A DNA stretch of 64,000 bases from an uncultured Sulfitobacter sp. (GCF_947502895.1 NZ_CANNBM010000001.1:1426001-1490000), one strand, 5' to 3'. Counted from the stretch's first letter, positions 26,279-36,146 are shown. Program-made: numbers and translations. Notes: generated by a model not told the origin, from the letters alone.

Positions 26279-29040
26279 TGGCCCAACCTGTCCAGCAGCG
26301 CAGGTACATGGACCTGGTCCGACTTATAGTTGCCTGTCAGGACATGCATCACCAAGTTGATGCCGAACCTGTATGCGATTTCCCGCTGCCGCTCACCGCT
26401 ATAACCGCGACCTACAGGCAGCATCGGGCCACCACCAGAATTTACGGCCCATGCGGCTGCCCAGTCGTTTCCACCAATTACAACGGGCGTTACACCATCG
26501 TTAAGGTCGCGAAACGGCATGCCTTCGATCTGCTCGGCGTTGGGGTCTGCTGCCTCGACCCAGACATCACGGCTGTTGTGGCGGCCGGGGAAATCCTGCA
26601 GCAGATAGAACGTGCGGGTTATGACGTGATCGCTGGGCAATGGCTCCAGCGCGGGGATATCCAGCGGGGTGGCCAGTTCTTGCAGCTTGCGCCCGTTCGG
26701 GCTGGAAGCGCCAAAGCTGGCGGTGTCTGCATCGCGGGTGTCAAACAGGATCATGCCACCCCCGCGCAGATAACCGTTCAGTTTCGCATAGGCTTCGCGT
26801 GAAGGGGTTGGCTGACCCGGCGTGACGGGCCAGTAAAGTAGGGGAAAGAACGCCAACTCATCGGTCTCTAGGTTGACGCTGAGCGGATCGGCAGGCTCCA
26901 CCGAGGTGCGGAAAAACAGCGTGTCGCTTAGGCCGCGCAGACCGGCAAGTGCCACTTCGTCCACCTGTGCATCGCCCGTGATCACGTGACCCAGCACAAG
27001 CTCTGACGTGGCATTGAGGGCGAATGTTTCGTCAGCCGACTGTGCATCGGCGGGGGCAGCAAAAAGCACCAAGGCAACTACAGTTGCGACCGTGCTATTC
27101 GCGCGGCTGAGCAGGCGGCCTGACAGCGCAAGCGACACGACAACATCAGCCAACAGCAATAGAATAGCGAAGCTGAGCAGCCAGCCAGCAACGGGCTGTT
27201 CGGGTGCAACGGCCAAGCCGCGCACAGGCACATCAGATGGCCATGTTGCAGGTGCAAGAGTGCTATCGCTTGTCAGCACATTGCGCGCAAATGTCCGATC
27301 ACCAGATGTATAGAGCCCTGGTGGCAGCATCGGTCCCGTCGCTGCCTCTATCAATCGCGGGCCATCTACACCGGGTAAAGTCCCTGCATCGGACAATGTG
27401 CCAAACCCGTCCAAAACACGGCGGGGTATCCAGGTGGTGCCTTCCAGCGCGGTAAGCGTCGTGCTTGCGGCAGAGGAAGACACGGCCAACCGCTCCATCA
27501 TTTCAACGAACAAACCTGACAGCGGCAGAGTGGACCATTCCGCCGTTGCGGTGACGTGGAACAATACAATCTGCCCTTGGCCCACATTTTTGCGCGTGAC
27601 CAGCGGTGTACCATCGCTGAGTGAGGCGATCACACGTTCGGCCAGTGTGGGGTCGGGTTGGGCCACGACCTGGGCACTGACAGTAACATCATCGGGGACC
27701 GTCAGGCCATAAAAGGGTGAGCCGTTGGAGAAGGGCGACAGTGCTTTCGGTTCGCCCCAGCTCATTGCGCCGCCAACACTGCGGCCCCCTGCGCGCAAAC
27801 GCACGGGCATCAGCGGGTCTTCGTCGATGCGTGATACATCACTTGCTGCAATGCGGGGGCCGGCAAAGCGCACCAGCATACCGCCGCCTTCGATCCAGTC
27901 GGTTAGCGGCGCAGCTTCTGCCTCCGATAGTGTCGCAACATCGGCCAGCACGATCACATCGGGGTTGGCAGGCAACACGTCCGTCAAGCTGCCGTCAATC
28001 AGATCAGCGGTCGGAGCCAAGGCCTGCTCAATATAGTGCAGTGGTGACAGCAGCTCCAGCCCTTCGCGGCTTGTGCGTGCCGAGATCAGCGCAACCTCAC
28101 GCCGTCGCAGGCCGTCATCGCTCAGGGTGCTGGCACCAGCCGAGCGTTGGCCAGCGATATCAAACCGTGTGATCCGTGCACGCAGCTCGGAGGGGAGCAC
28201 CAGCGCGGTTTGTGCTTCGGTTTCGCCTTCCTCGAATATGGCTGTTGCGGTGGCCAGAATACGGCCGTTACCCGCTGGATCGCGCCCTTGCGCTTGTACA
28301 ACTACGTCGCGGGCGGGGCCGGGAACGGTTCGGACGAGACGCAACTGCACGGCGCCATCTTCGTAAGTGGCGGGCAAGATTGCCAAGACATTGATAGCAG
28401 TCTGATACGCTTCGACAGTGCCGCGTTGCTGCAGCACATCAAGCAGATCATCACGGTCCTCATAAAAAAGGGTATCGCTGAACCATAACGTGTCAAAGCT
28501 ACCTGCATCTGCCAATGCGTCTTGTGCGGTCGCCAGCATCGCCGTATCGGGCTGCCAGGGCGCGGGGGCTAATCCCGCCAATCTGCTACGCCAGACATCG
28601 GCGGACTGGAACACGGGTGGCTTGGGGTCTGTTAGCGTCAAGAAGCCGACGGTGCGGCCAAGGCGGCTGGCACGGGTGAGCTGCGCCTCGATCGCTTCTT
28701 GCTGCTGAGGCCAGCGTGTGGCACCCGCCCATGATCCGTCCAGCACGAACAGTACTGGGCCATTCCCTTCTGCTTGCTCGGCTTCGGGGTTTAGAACTGG
28801 CCCTGCAAGACCGATGATGATCGCGGCAATCGCCAGCATGCGCAGCAGCAGCAGCCACCATGGCGTGCGGTCAGAAACGGTTTCGTCGTCCTTGAGGCCC
28901 AGCAGCAAGGCCACACCGGGAAAACGGCGTTTTATCGGGGCAGGCGGAACAGCGCGGAGCAAAAGCCATAATATCGGCAGGGCTGCCAGCGCCAGCAAAA
29001 GCCAAGGCGCGGTAAAGCCGATGCCGCCCAGAACCATCAT
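26275..29040 (-). CDS. DUF4159 protein with BatA-type N-terminal membrane region
   Basis: 921 residues. The N-terminus has the two-helix BatA/aerotolerance module (about 8-80, including RRFPGVALLLGLKDDE and a second helix LLRMLAIAAIIIGLAGPVL). A vWA-like region follows; its metal motif reads LDGSWAG, so DxSxS has become DxSxA. Then a large middle part, another helix pair (about 620-665), and a C-terminal DUF4159 domain of about 200 residues with GGGMILFDTRDAD. It probably forms a membrane complex with its operon partners. Starts ATGATG, the first ATG overlapping the DUF58 stop. Biological role unproven for the family. Confidence 0.8.
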   Translation of the reverse strand: MMVLGGIGFTAPWLLLALAALPILWLLLRAVPPAPIKRRFPGVALLLGLKDDETVSDRTPWWLLLLRMLAIAAIIIGLAGPVLNPEAEQAEGNGPVLFVLDGSWAGATRWPQQQEAIEAQLTRASRLGRTVGFLTLTDPKPPVFQSADVWRSRLAGLAPAPWQPDTAMLATAQDALADAGSFDTLWFSDTLFYEDRDDLLDVLQQRGTVEAYQTAINVLAILPATYEDGAVQLRLVRTVPGPARDVVVQAQGRDPAGNGRILATATAIFEEGETEAQTALVLPSELRARITRFDIAGQRSAGASTLSDDGLRRREVALISARTSREGLELLSPLHYIEQALAPTADLIDGSLTDVLPANPDVIVLADVATLSEAEAAPLTDWIEGGGMLVRFAGPRIAASDVSRIDEDPLMPVRLRAGGRSVGGAMSWGEPKALSPFSNGSPFYGLTVPDDVTVSAQVVAQPDPTLAERVIASLSDGTPLVTRKNVGQGQIVLFHVTATAEWSTLPLSGLFVEMMERLAVSSSAASTTLTALEGTTWIPRRVLDGFGTLSDAGTLPGVDGPRLIEAATGPMLPPGLYTSGDRTFARNVLTSDSTLAPATWPSDVPVRGLAVAPEQPVAGWLLSFAILLLLADVVVSLALSGRLLSRANSTVATVVALVLFAAPADAQSADETFALNATSELVLGHVITGDAQVDEVALAGLRGLSDTLFFRTSVEPADPLSVNLETDELAFFPLLYWPVTPGQPTPSREAYAKLNGYLRGGGMILFDTRDADTASFGASSPNGRKLQELATPLDIPALEPLPSDHVITRTFYLLQDFPGRHNSRDVWVEAADPNAEQIEGMPFRDLNDGVTPVVIGGNDWAAAWAVNSGGGPMLPVGRGYSGERQREIAYRFGINLVMHVLTGNYKSDQVHVPALLDRLGQ

Positions 29041-29918
29041 GCCGCCACCGCCCGCGCATCCAGCGCACGGTAAAGCCACAACAGACCGCTTTGCGCACTG
29101 CTATCTGTATGGTGAACGCCGTAGTGCCAGCCGGTTAGCGCACAAAGCGATTGCAGTTCCGCCTTTCGTTCAGCCAGCCGTGCCAGATAGCGATCGCGCA
29201 GATCATTCGCCTTGAGCGTCTCATGGCTGATCGTGCCGCCGACAGATTCGAAAATCGTGCGGCCCGAAAAGGGAAATGCTTCTTCCGAGGGATCAAGAAG
29301 ATGGCACAGGACCCCACGCACGCCACGATCAGCGGCTTTAGTAAGTGCGGTGCGCACGCCGTCAATATCACCCATGAAATCCGATATAAAAACTGCCCGG
29401 GCGTGGGGAATCATCGCACGGTGTTCTGGTGGGGAATAATCAGTCGCATCATCGCGGCAAAGCAATTGTGCCAGTGACATTATTTGTGGACGACCCGCGC
29501 GCGGCGGCAACTCGGTTCCTGTCAGGCCCACACGCTCTCCCCCTCGGTTCAGCAGGATGGCGACAGCCAATGCCAGAACCCGCGCGCGGGCAACTTTCAG
29601 TGGCAAGCTGTCGGAAGAGGTAAAGCGCATAGAGGCGCCCTGATCGACCCAAAGCATGACTGACTGCGCGATCTGCCATTCGCGTTCGCGCACAAATTCC
29701 GTATCACCCATGGCAGAGCGGCGATAATCAATTGCGCGGCGGCTGTCACCGATTTGCGCAGGCCGGTATTGCCAGAAATCATCCCCCGCACCTGCGCGCC
29801 GCCGTCCATGTGCGCCCAGCAGGACAGCGCCCGCCAAATGTTCGGCACGCGCCAGCAGTGCGGGCAGTGCGGCTGCCTCACTCTCGGACGTTGCGCGAAG
29901 GGAGACGGGATTGCTCAC
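29037..29918 (-). CDS. DUF58 domain-containing protein
   Basis: 293 residues. Contains the DUF58 core DFWQYRPAQIGDSRRAIDYRRSA (about residues 47-69) followed by a vWA-like fold (SVMLWVDQGASM). DUF58 proteins are regularly encoded next to MoxR AAA+ ATPases and are thought to be their clients or adaptors. The long open frame begins at 30146, but that part is antisense-like overlap with moxR; GTG 29918 overlaps the moxR stop as GTGA and gives a normal family start. Second gene of the operon. Confidence 0.87.
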   Translation of the reverse strand: MSNPVSLRATSESEAAALPALLARAEHLAGAVLLGAHGRRRAGAGDDFWQYRPAQIGDSRRAIDYRRSAMGDTEFVREREWQIAQSVMLWVDQGASMRFTSSDSLPLKVARARVLALAVAILLNRGGERVGLTGTELPPRAGRPQIMSLAQLLCRDDATDYSPPEHRAMIPHARAVFISDFMGDIDGVRTALTKAADRGVRGVLCHLLDPSEEAFPFSGRTIFESVGGTISHETLKANDLRDRYLARLAERKAELQSLCALTGWHYGVHHTDSSAQSGLLWLYRALDARAVAA

Positions 29919-30955
29919 GCGACGGCGGCTTTGGGCGTGGCGAGTGCTGCGGCTGTCTCGTCGATGAGATCGGTTAGGCTGTCGCCGCGCGCGCGCGCGG
30001 CAAAGTTCAACGCCATGCGGTGGGTCAACACGGGGCGTGCCATATCGATCACATCCTCGGCGGATGGGGCAAGACGGCCCTGCAACAGCGCGCGGGCGCG
30101 CACGGCCAACATCAAAGCCTGCGCAGCACGCGGGCCAGGTCCCCAAGCGACGGTTTCCTTGACCCGCGCGCTAACGCCGTCTTCGTTCGGGCGGAAGGCG
30201 CGGACCAGATCAAGGATCATCTCGACCACGCTGTCACCCACGGGCATCCGGCGCAGCAGACGTTGCGCCTCCAGCAATTCGGCAGCTGTAAAGACCTCGG
30301 TCGATTGCGCCTCGGCGTCACCTGTGGTGGCGATCAGGATATCACGCTCGGTCGCGCGATCGGGGTATTCGATGTCGATCTGAACCAGAAAACGGTCCAA
30401 CTGCGCTTCTGGCAGGGGATAGGTGCCTTCCTGTTCAATCGGGTTTTGCGTGGCGAGCACGTGGAAGGGCAGCCCGAGCGAGCGGTTTTGCCCAGCAACA
30501 GTTACGGATTTTTCCTGCATGGCTTGCAACAGGGCCGATTGGGTACGTGGCGAGGCGCGGTTGATCTCGTCCGCCATAAGCAACTGGCAGAATACCGGCC
30601 CTTCGATAAACCGGAAACTGCGCGCGCCGCTTTCATCGGTATCCAACACTTCTGACCCCAAGATATCCGCTGGCATCAGATCGGGCGTGAACTGCACACG
30701 CTTGCCGTCCATGCCCATTACGGTGCTGAGCGTCTCGACCAGTCGCGTTTTGCCCAGACCGGGCAAACCAACTAGCAGACCATGACCGCCACACAGTAGG
30801 GCTGTCAGGGTCAGTTCAACGACACGTTCCTGTCCGATGAAGCGCGCGGTAATGGACGCGCGCGCCTGCGCCAGCTTTTCGCCCAAGGCTTCGATCTGTT
30901 CGACCATGTCCTCGGCCGCCATGTCTTTGGTGGTCTGTGTGTCCGCTTGGGTCAT
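29915..30955 (-). CDS. MoxR-family AAA+ ATPase
   Basis: Chaperone-like AAA+ ATPase, 346 residues. Walker A GLPGLGKTRLVE, Walker B/sensor area LLMADEINRASPRTQSALLQAMQEK, sensor 1 VLATQNPIEQEGTYPLPEAQLDRF and a C-terminal lid are all present, so ATP hydrolysis is expected. MoxR proteins insert metal cofactors or remodel vWA-domain partners; here those partners are encoded directly downstream. ATG 30955 (MTQADTQTTK) has GGAGAAG upstream; the longer frame runs into the divergent DUF1285 gene. First gene of the five-gene operon. Confidence 0.93.
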   Translation of the reverse strand: MTQADTQTTKDMAAEDMVEQIEALGEKLAQARASITARFIGQERVVELTLTALLCGGHGLLVGLPGLGKTRLVETLSTVMGMDGKRVQFTPDLMPADILGSEVLDTDESGARSFRFIEGPVFCQLLMADEINRASPRTQSALLQAMQEKSVTVAGQNRSLGLPFHVLATQNPIEQEGTYPLPEAQLDRFLVQIDIEYPDRATERDILIATTGDAEAQSTEVFTAAELLEAQRLLRRMPVGDSVVEMILDLVRAFRPNEDGVSARVKETVAWGPGPRAAQALMLAVRARALLQGRLAPSAEDVIDMARPVLTHRMALNFAARARGDSLTDLIDETAAALATPKAAVA

Positions 30956-31025
30956 GACTTCTCCGCTGTGCAGGTTATATCGGTTGGGTGTAAGTGTATC
31001 TCGATCTGAGGGAATGGCAAAAGCA

Positions 31026-31610
31026 ATGAGCGGACAAAAAACTGTGACCCCATCAGCCAGCAGCCTTGCTGAGTCTATAAAAGCAGCAAAAACACGCGGA
31101 TTACCGCCGGTTGAGAAGTGGAATCCGCCGTTTTGCGGCGATATTGATATGGAAATACAACGTGATGGCACGTGGTTCTACGAAGGTACCCCAATCGGCA
31201 GGCCTGGTTTGGTCAAGCTGTTTGCATCGATTCTCATTCGAGAGGATGAAAATTATTTTCTTGTCACTCCCGTCGAAAAGGTAGGCATTCGTGTTCATGA
31301 TGCGCCGTTTGTTGCCGTTGACTTTGAGACCTCGGGCGAAGGGCAGGATCAACGCCTGACATTTACCACCAATCTGGAGGATATCACGGTCGCCAGTGAG
31401 GATGCACCGCTACGGTTTGTGCGTGATTCCGAGACGGGGGAGCCGTCGCCTTATGTGCGGGTCCGCCGCAATCTTGAGGCGCTGATCGACCGCAAAAGCT
31501 TTTACCGGCTTGTCGATCTTGGGGTGCATTATGACGGCTGGTTTGGTGTCTGGTCTGGCGGTGCGTTCTTTGGCATCATCCCTTCCGAGGAATTGCCGCA
31601 GGAGGAATAG
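31026..31610 (+). CDS. DUF1285 domain-containing protein
   Basis: A 194-residue soluble protein that matches the DUF1285 family: CGDIDMEIQRDGTWFYEGTPIGRPGLVKLFASIL and a later VHYDGWFGVWSGGAFFGIIP block are characteristic. Function unknown. Divergent from the MoxR operon, an arrangement common in Alphaproteobacteria. Start uncertain between ATG 31014 and ATG 31026; GAGG is too close to the first, so I took the second. Followed 31 bp later by the hydroxypyruvate-isomerase-like gene on the same strand. Confidence 0.82.
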   Translation: MSGQKTVTPSASSLAESIKAAKTRGLPPVEKWNPPFCGDIDMEIQRDGTWFYEGTPIGRPGLVKLFASILIREDENYFLVTPVEKVGIRVHDAPFVAVDFETSGEGQDQRLTFTTNLEDITVASEDAPLRFVRDSETGEPSPYVRVRRNLEALIDRKSFYRLVDLGVHYDGWFGVWSGGAFFGIIPSEELPQEE

Positions 31611-31641
31611 CAATGCCAGCGCAGATGATCGGTAAAAACCT

Positions 31642-32397
31642 GTGAAGGCTGCCGCGAACCTGAGCCATCTTTGGCCCGAGCTGCCCTATCTTGACCGATT
31701 TGATGCGGCCTCTGCTGCGGGGTTTACGGGCGTAGAAGTGCTATTTCCATATGATTTACCTGCCAAAGATACGCAACGTGCATTGCTGCGTGGCGGTCTT
31801 GAGATGGTTTTGATTAACGCGCCTCCACCGAACTATACAGGCGGCGCGCGGGGCTTTGCCGCAACAATCGGAGGGGAGGCGCGATTTGCCTACGACATGC
31901 GCCGTGCAGGTCGTTATGCGCAAGCGCTTCGCGTGCCACTGCTGCACGTGATGTCAGGAACAGGTAATGGCACGCAAGCGAAACAGACGATGATCGGAAA
32001 CCTCAAAGAGGCCGTCCAGTCTGTACCTGACGGATTAATCCTGACTTTGGAGCCGCTTTGCCCAGAATCGCTGCCCGATTATTTCCTGAACGATTACGCA
32101 TTGGCTGCAGAAATCATTGCTGAGGTAGATGCTCCGAACCTGCGACTGCAGTTTGACAGCTATCACGCACAAATGATTCACGGTGACGCTGTTGCTGTTT
32201 ATGAAATGTATCGCGATATTATCGTGCATGTTCAAATCGGCGATACACCTGCAAGGGATGCACCTGGCCGAGGAGCTGTTGATTTTCCAGCGCTGTTCGA
32301 CACCATGCGAGCGGCGGGATACACAGGCTGGATCAGCGGTGAATATACACCTGGCCCGTCGACAGAGGCCACATTGGACTGGATGAAATTACTATGA
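31642..32397 (+). CDS. hyi: Hydroxypyruvate isomerase-like TIM-barrel protein
   Basis: 251 residues, xylose-isomerase-like TIM barrel of the Hyi group: ANLSHLWPELPYLDRFDAA start, GFTGVEVLFPYD, LEPLCPES (Glu metal ligand), LQFDSYHAQ, VHVQIGDTPARDAPGRGAVDF and a terminal GWISGEY (Glu). These metal and acid residues support isomerase activity on hydroxypyruvate/tartronate semialdehyde or a related sugar acid. No glyoxylate-pathway genes lie nearby, so the substrate is not confirmed. Start GTG 31642; its stop overlaps the DUF2798 ATG. Confidence 0.82.
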   Translation: MKAAANLSHLWPELPYLDRFDAASAAGFTGVEVLFPYDLPAKDTQRALLRGGLEMVLINAPPPNYTGGARGFAATIGGEARFAYDMRRAGRYAQALRVPLLHVMSGTGNGTQAKQTMIGNLKEAVQSVPDGLILTLEPLCPESLPDYFLNDYALAAEIIAEVDAPNLRLQFDSYHAQMIHGDAVAVYEMYRDIIVHVQIGDTPARDAPGRGAVDFPALFDTMRAAGYTGWISGEYTPGPSTEATLDWMKLL

Positions 32398-32621
32398 TCC
32401 CTGCGCGCTTTGCACCTGTTCTGTTTGGCTTTATTTTGTCAGGGCTGATGTCTTGTATCGTATCGGGCATTGCAACGTCGCGGGTGCTGGATTCGGGTTC
32501 GGCATTTGTACCTGCTTGGATGACATCGTGGATGTTTAGCTGGGCGGTGGCGTTTCCGACTGTGCTGGTTGTTGCGCCAATTACGCGGCGGATCGTGGCA
32601 CGGCTGGTGGCCAAGCCCTAG
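32394..32621 (+). CDS. DUF2798 small membrane protein
   Basis: 75 residues with two hydrophobic helices (about 7-28 and 42-63) and the DUF2798 pattern FGFILSGLMSCIVSGIATSR ... WMTSWMFSWAVAFPTVLVVAPITRR. Function unknown; relatives are annotated as small inner-membrane proteins. ATG overlaps the preceding stop (ATGA), so it is translationally coupled to the isomerase-like gene. Ends 4 nt inside the convergent GST gene. Confidence 0.82.
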   Translation: MIPARFAPVLFGFILSGLMSCIVSGIATSRVLDSGSAFVPAWMTSWMFSWAVAFPTVLVVAPITRRIVARLVAKP

Positions 32622-33253
32622 GGCTGTGCGGGAAAAAATACCGGCGCATCGCAGGGCTGCCACTGCGGGTGCTTTATCATGATGTCGGCAAACTCCGGCG
32701 TGTCCAGAAAGCGGTCCAGCCATTTTTGCAAATACGGCCACCCCTGATCGTCGAACCATTTCTTGTCGATGAAAGCGAATTGGCGCACGAAAGGCAGGAT
32801 CGCGTAGTCAGCCAGCGTCGGCGTGTCAAAGAGCCACTGTTCCAGCATATCATCGAGGACATGCAAAAACCCACAGGCCGCGTTGAGATGTTGATCTGCG
32901 TCTTCATCCGGATAGCGGCTTGCGTATTTCACGCGATCCAGCGCGTGTTTGAACGGCCCGTCAGTCTGGGCGATCAAAGCGTGCCCCAGCTGCGGCATCT
33001 CCAGCCAGCGGTGCGGATCGTTCTGTTGCAGCGCCCAGACCATGATGTCGAGGCTTTCGTCGATCACACCATCCGCATGTACCAGACACGGAACCGTAGC
33101 CGAGGGGGAGGCCGCCAAAAACGCTTGCGGTTTGTCAGCCAATGCGATTTCGCGCAGGGCCACGGTGCAGCCAGAAGCCTGCAAAGCCAGTCGTGCGCGC
33201 ATCGCATATGGGCAGCGCCGAAAGGAATAGAGGATAGGTGTTGTCTCGCGCAT
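32618..33253 (-). CDS. Glutathione S-transferase family protein
   Basis: 211 residues: N-terminal thioredoxin-like domain with YSFRRCPYAMRARLAL (CPYA, glutaredoxin-like Cys16) and the SATVPCLV cis-Pro strand, DESLDIMVWAL as the glutathione gamma-Glu contact, then an all-helical C-terminal domain. The Cys active site suggests an omega/Grx-like GST (thiol transfer or dehydroascorbate-type reduction) rather than conjugation. ATG 33253 preferred over TTG 33256. Downstream of polA by 32 bp on the same strand. Confidence 0.85.
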   Translation of the reverse strand: MRETTPILYSFRRCPYAMRARLALQASGCTVALREIALADKPQAFLAASPSATVPCLVHADGVIDESLDIMVWALQQNDPHRWLEMPQLGHALIAQTDGPFKHALDRVKYASRYPDEDADQHLNAACGFLHVLDDMLEQWLFDTPTLADYAILPFVRQFAFIDKKWFDDQGWPYLQKWLDRFLDTPEFADIMIKHPQWQPCDAPVFFPAQP

Positions 33254-33285
33254 CAAACAGGCCTCACTACCTTGCGCCCCGCAAC

Positions 33286-36075
33286 TCAGTGCGCCTGCGC
33301 CCAGTTGCTGCCTGTGCCTGCATCCACACTTAGCTTGACGTCCAGTTGAACAACGGGGTCAGAGGCGTTTTCCATCACGTCTTTGGCAACTTTGATCAGA
33401 TCATCCTCGGCGCCCTGATCCACTTCGAACAACAACTCGTCATGCACTTGTAGAAGCATTTTCGCAGGCATCCCCTCAATCGCCGCTGGCATACGGATCA
33501 TGGCGCGGCGGATCACATCCGCGGCGGTACCCTGAATAGGGGCGTTGATTGCGGCGCGGGCGGCAAAACCAGCGCGTGGCCCTTTGGATGCAATCTCGGG
33601 AGTGTGGATTTTGCGGCCAAACAGCGTCTGGACATAGCCGTGTTCTTTGGCGAACGCCTTTGTGTCGTCCATGTAGGTACGGATGCCGGGGAACCGCTCA
33701 AAATACCGGTCAATAAATCCCTGCGCCTCGGCGCGCGGGATGCGCAGGTTGCGTGCAAGGCCAAAGCCGGAAATGCCATAGATGACGCCAAAGTTAATCG
33801 CCTTGGCCTGACGACGGATATCGGGTGTCATCTCGTCCAGGGGCACATCAAACATCTCGGACGCGGTCATGGCGTGGATATCGTGCCCGTCCTTGAACGC
33901 TTGTTTGAGCGCGGGCAGATCCGCAATATGGGCCAGCAGACGCAATTCGATCTGGGAATAGTCGAGAGCAACCAATACTTTGCCTTCTTCGGCCACAAAA
34001 GCCTCGCGAATGCGGCGGCCTTCCTCGGTGCGGATCGGGATGTTTTGCAGGTTAGGGTCAGTGGAAGACAGACGGCCCGTTGAAGCACCTGTGATGGAAT
34101 AGGACGTATGCACGCGGCCTGTGTCTGCATTGATATGGGTTTGCAACGCGTCCGTGTAGGTGGATTTGAGTTTGCTCAGCTGTCGCCAATCCAGCACGCG
34201 TGCAGGTAATGTGTGCTCGGTTGCGAGGTCTTCGAGCACGTCAACGCCGGTGGCATATGCACCTGTTTTCCCTTTTTTTCCGCCCTCAAGCCCCATTTCG
34301 TCAAACAGGATTTCGCCCAGCTGTTTGGGCGAGCCTACGTTAAAGCTGCGGCCTGCAAGCTCGTGAATCTCGGCCTCCAGCCCTGCCATTTTCTGGGCAA
34401 AGGCGTTCGACATCCGACTCAGCGTATCGCGGTCAACCTTCACGCCATGCCGTTCCATTTGCATCAAAACAGGGGCCAGAGGACGCTCCATCGTCTCGTA
34501 TACGCGGGTGGTCCCTACGCGGTGGAGGGCCGGTTTGAACTGCTGCCACAGGCGCAGGGTGATGTCGGCATCTTCGGCGGCGTAAGGCACGGCCTGCTCA
34601 AGTGGAACCTTGTCAAACGTGATCGCGGATTTACCGCTACCCAACAGTGGCTTGATCGGGATCGGCGTGTGGTTGAGGTACCGTTCGGACAGGGTGTCCA
34701 TCCCGTGCCCGTGCAGACCCGCATGCATGGCGTAAGACATGAGCATTGTGTCATCGAAAGGCGTAACTTCGATACCAAGTTGCGCGAAAATCTTGGCATC
34801 GTATTTCATGTTCTGGCCAATTTTCAGGATCGTGGGATCACAGAGCATCGGTGTCAGCATTTCGAGGGCTTCTTCAACGGCCATCTGTCCTTCTGCCAGA
34901 TCATCAGAGCCGAACAGATCATCGCCGCGGTTCGCTTTGTGGATCAGGGGGATATAACAGGCCTCGCCCGCCTCAACACAAAGGGAAATGCCGACCAGAT
35001 CGGCTGTCATATCGTTGAGGCCCGTCGTTTCGGTATCAACGGCAACATAGCCGCGCGTATAGATTTTACCCAGCCAATCTTGCAGCGTCTCTCTATCCCC
35101 CACCATTGTGTAGATGGCCTTGTCAAAGGGCACGACTTCGATCTCGGGCGTGTCTGCGCTGGGCGCAGGCTCGGGGATTGCGGGCGCTTCGACCTTCAGC
35201 GTATTTGCAATGCGCTGGGTGAGCGTTCGAAACTCCATCTCGGTCAGGAACTTCAGTAGCTTGTCAGGATCGGGTTCACGAACCTCCAGATCGTCCAGCG
35301 TGAAATCCAGCGGGGTTTTGTCGTCGAGCAGCACCAGCTTGCGCGACAGGCGGATCTGGTCGGCGTTGTCTATCAGGGTCTGGCGGCGCTTGGGTTGCTT
35401 GATTTCGCCCGCACGTTCCAGCAATGCATCCAGATCACCGTATTCGTTAATCAGCAAAGCAGCGGTTTTAATGCCGATGCCCGGTGCGCCGGGAACATTG
35501 TCGACACTGTCACCCGCCAGCGCCTGCACGTCGACAACCCGTTCGGGATATACGCCGAATTTGGCGTGCACGCCCTCACGGTCGATCAGGTTGTTCTTCA
35601 TCGCGTCAAACATTTCGACACCGCCGCCGACCAGCTGCATCAAGTCTTTGTCGGAACTGATAATGGTGCAGCGGCCACCGGCCTCGCGGGCCTGAACAGC
35701 CAGCGTGGCGATGATGTCGTCGGCTTCATAACCTTCTTTTTCTTCACATGCGATGTTGAAGGCATGGGTGGCTTCGCGGGTCAGCGGCATTTGCGGGCGC
35801 AGGTCTTCGGGCATCGCCTCGCGGTTGGCCTTGTACTGGTCGTACATGTCATTCCGAAAGGTGTGAGAGCCTTTGTCGAAGATCACGGCGACATGGGTTA
35901 CGTCGCCGCCTGCGTTGCCCTCAACATAGCGTTGCAGCATGTTGCAAAAGCCCGACACCGCCCCGATGGGCAGCCCGTCCGATTTGCGGGTGAGCGGCGG
36001 CAGCGCATGGTAGGCGCGAAAGATAAAGGCCGAGCCGTCGATCAGATGTAGGTGGTGACCTTTGCCGAATGCCAT
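33286..36075 (-). CDS. polA: DNA polymerase I
   Basis: 929 residues, full length. N-terminal 5'-3' exonuclease (about 1-300; LIDGSAFIFRAYHALPP, YEADDIIA, GDSVDNVPG), 3'-5' exonuclease that keeps the catalytic acids (VAVDTETTGLNDMTADLVG, so proofreading is expected), and the polymerase domain with motif A VLVALDYSQIELRLLAHI, motif B RRQAKAINFGVIYGIS and motif C LLQVHDELLFEV. Repair polymerase for Okazaki-fragment maturation and excision repair. GAGGAG lies nine bases before the ATG. Confidence 0.97.
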   Translation of the reverse strand: MAFGKGHHLHLIDGSAFIFRAYHALPPLTRKSDGLPIGAVSGFCNMLQRYVEGNAGGDVTHVAVIFDKGSHTFRNDMYDQYKANREAMPEDLRPQMPLTREATHAFNIACEEKEGYEADDIIATLAVQAREAGGRCTIISSDKDLMQLVGGGVEMFDAMKNNLIDREGVHAKFGVYPERVVDVQALAGDSVDNVPGAPGIGIKTAALLINEYGDLDALLERAGEIKQPKRRQTLIDNADQIRLSRKLVLLDDKTPLDFTLDDLEVREPDPDKLLKFLTEMEFRTLTQRIANTLKVEAPAIPEPAPSADTPEIEVVPFDKAIYTMVGDRETLQDWLGKIYTRGYVAVDTETTGLNDMTADLVGISLCVEAGEACYIPLIHKANRGDDLFGSDDLAEGQMAVEEALEMLTPMLCDPTILKIGQNMKYDAKIFAQLGIEVTPFDDTMLMSYAMHAGLHGHGMDTLSERYLNHTPIPIKPLLGSGKSAITFDKVPLEQAVPYAAEDADITLRLWQQFKPALHRVGTTRVYETMERPLAPVLMQMERHGVKVDRDTLSRMSNAFAQKMAGLEAEIHELAGRSFNVGSPKQLGEILFDEMGLEGGKKGKTGAYATGVDVLEDLATEHTLPARVLDWRQLSKLKSTYTDALQTHINADTGRVHTSYSITGASTGRLSSTDPNLQNIPIRTEEGRRIREAFVAEEGKVLVALDYSQIELRLLAHIADLPALKQAFKDGHDIHAMTASEMFDVPLDEMTPDIRRQAKAINFGVIYGISGFGLARNLRIPRAEAQGFIDRYFERFPGIRTYMDDTKAFAKEHGYVQTLFGRKIHTPEIASKGPRAGFAARAAINAPIQGTAADVIRRAMIRMPAAIEGMPAKMLLQVHDELLFEVDQGAEDDLIKVAKDVMENASDPVVQLDVKLSVDAGTGSNWAQAH

Positions 36076-36146
36076 TTTTTCATGCTCCTCATGTGCGGTG
36101 ACCTTCCTTTTGCCACGCCACAGTCAGAGCCACCAGAGCGGATGGT

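Noticed and set aside
29919..30146. 76-codon N-terminal extension of the DUF58 frame.
   Set aside because: It lies wholly inside moxR in another frame and reads as Arg-rich shadow sequence; GTG 29918 overlaps the moxR stop as expected.
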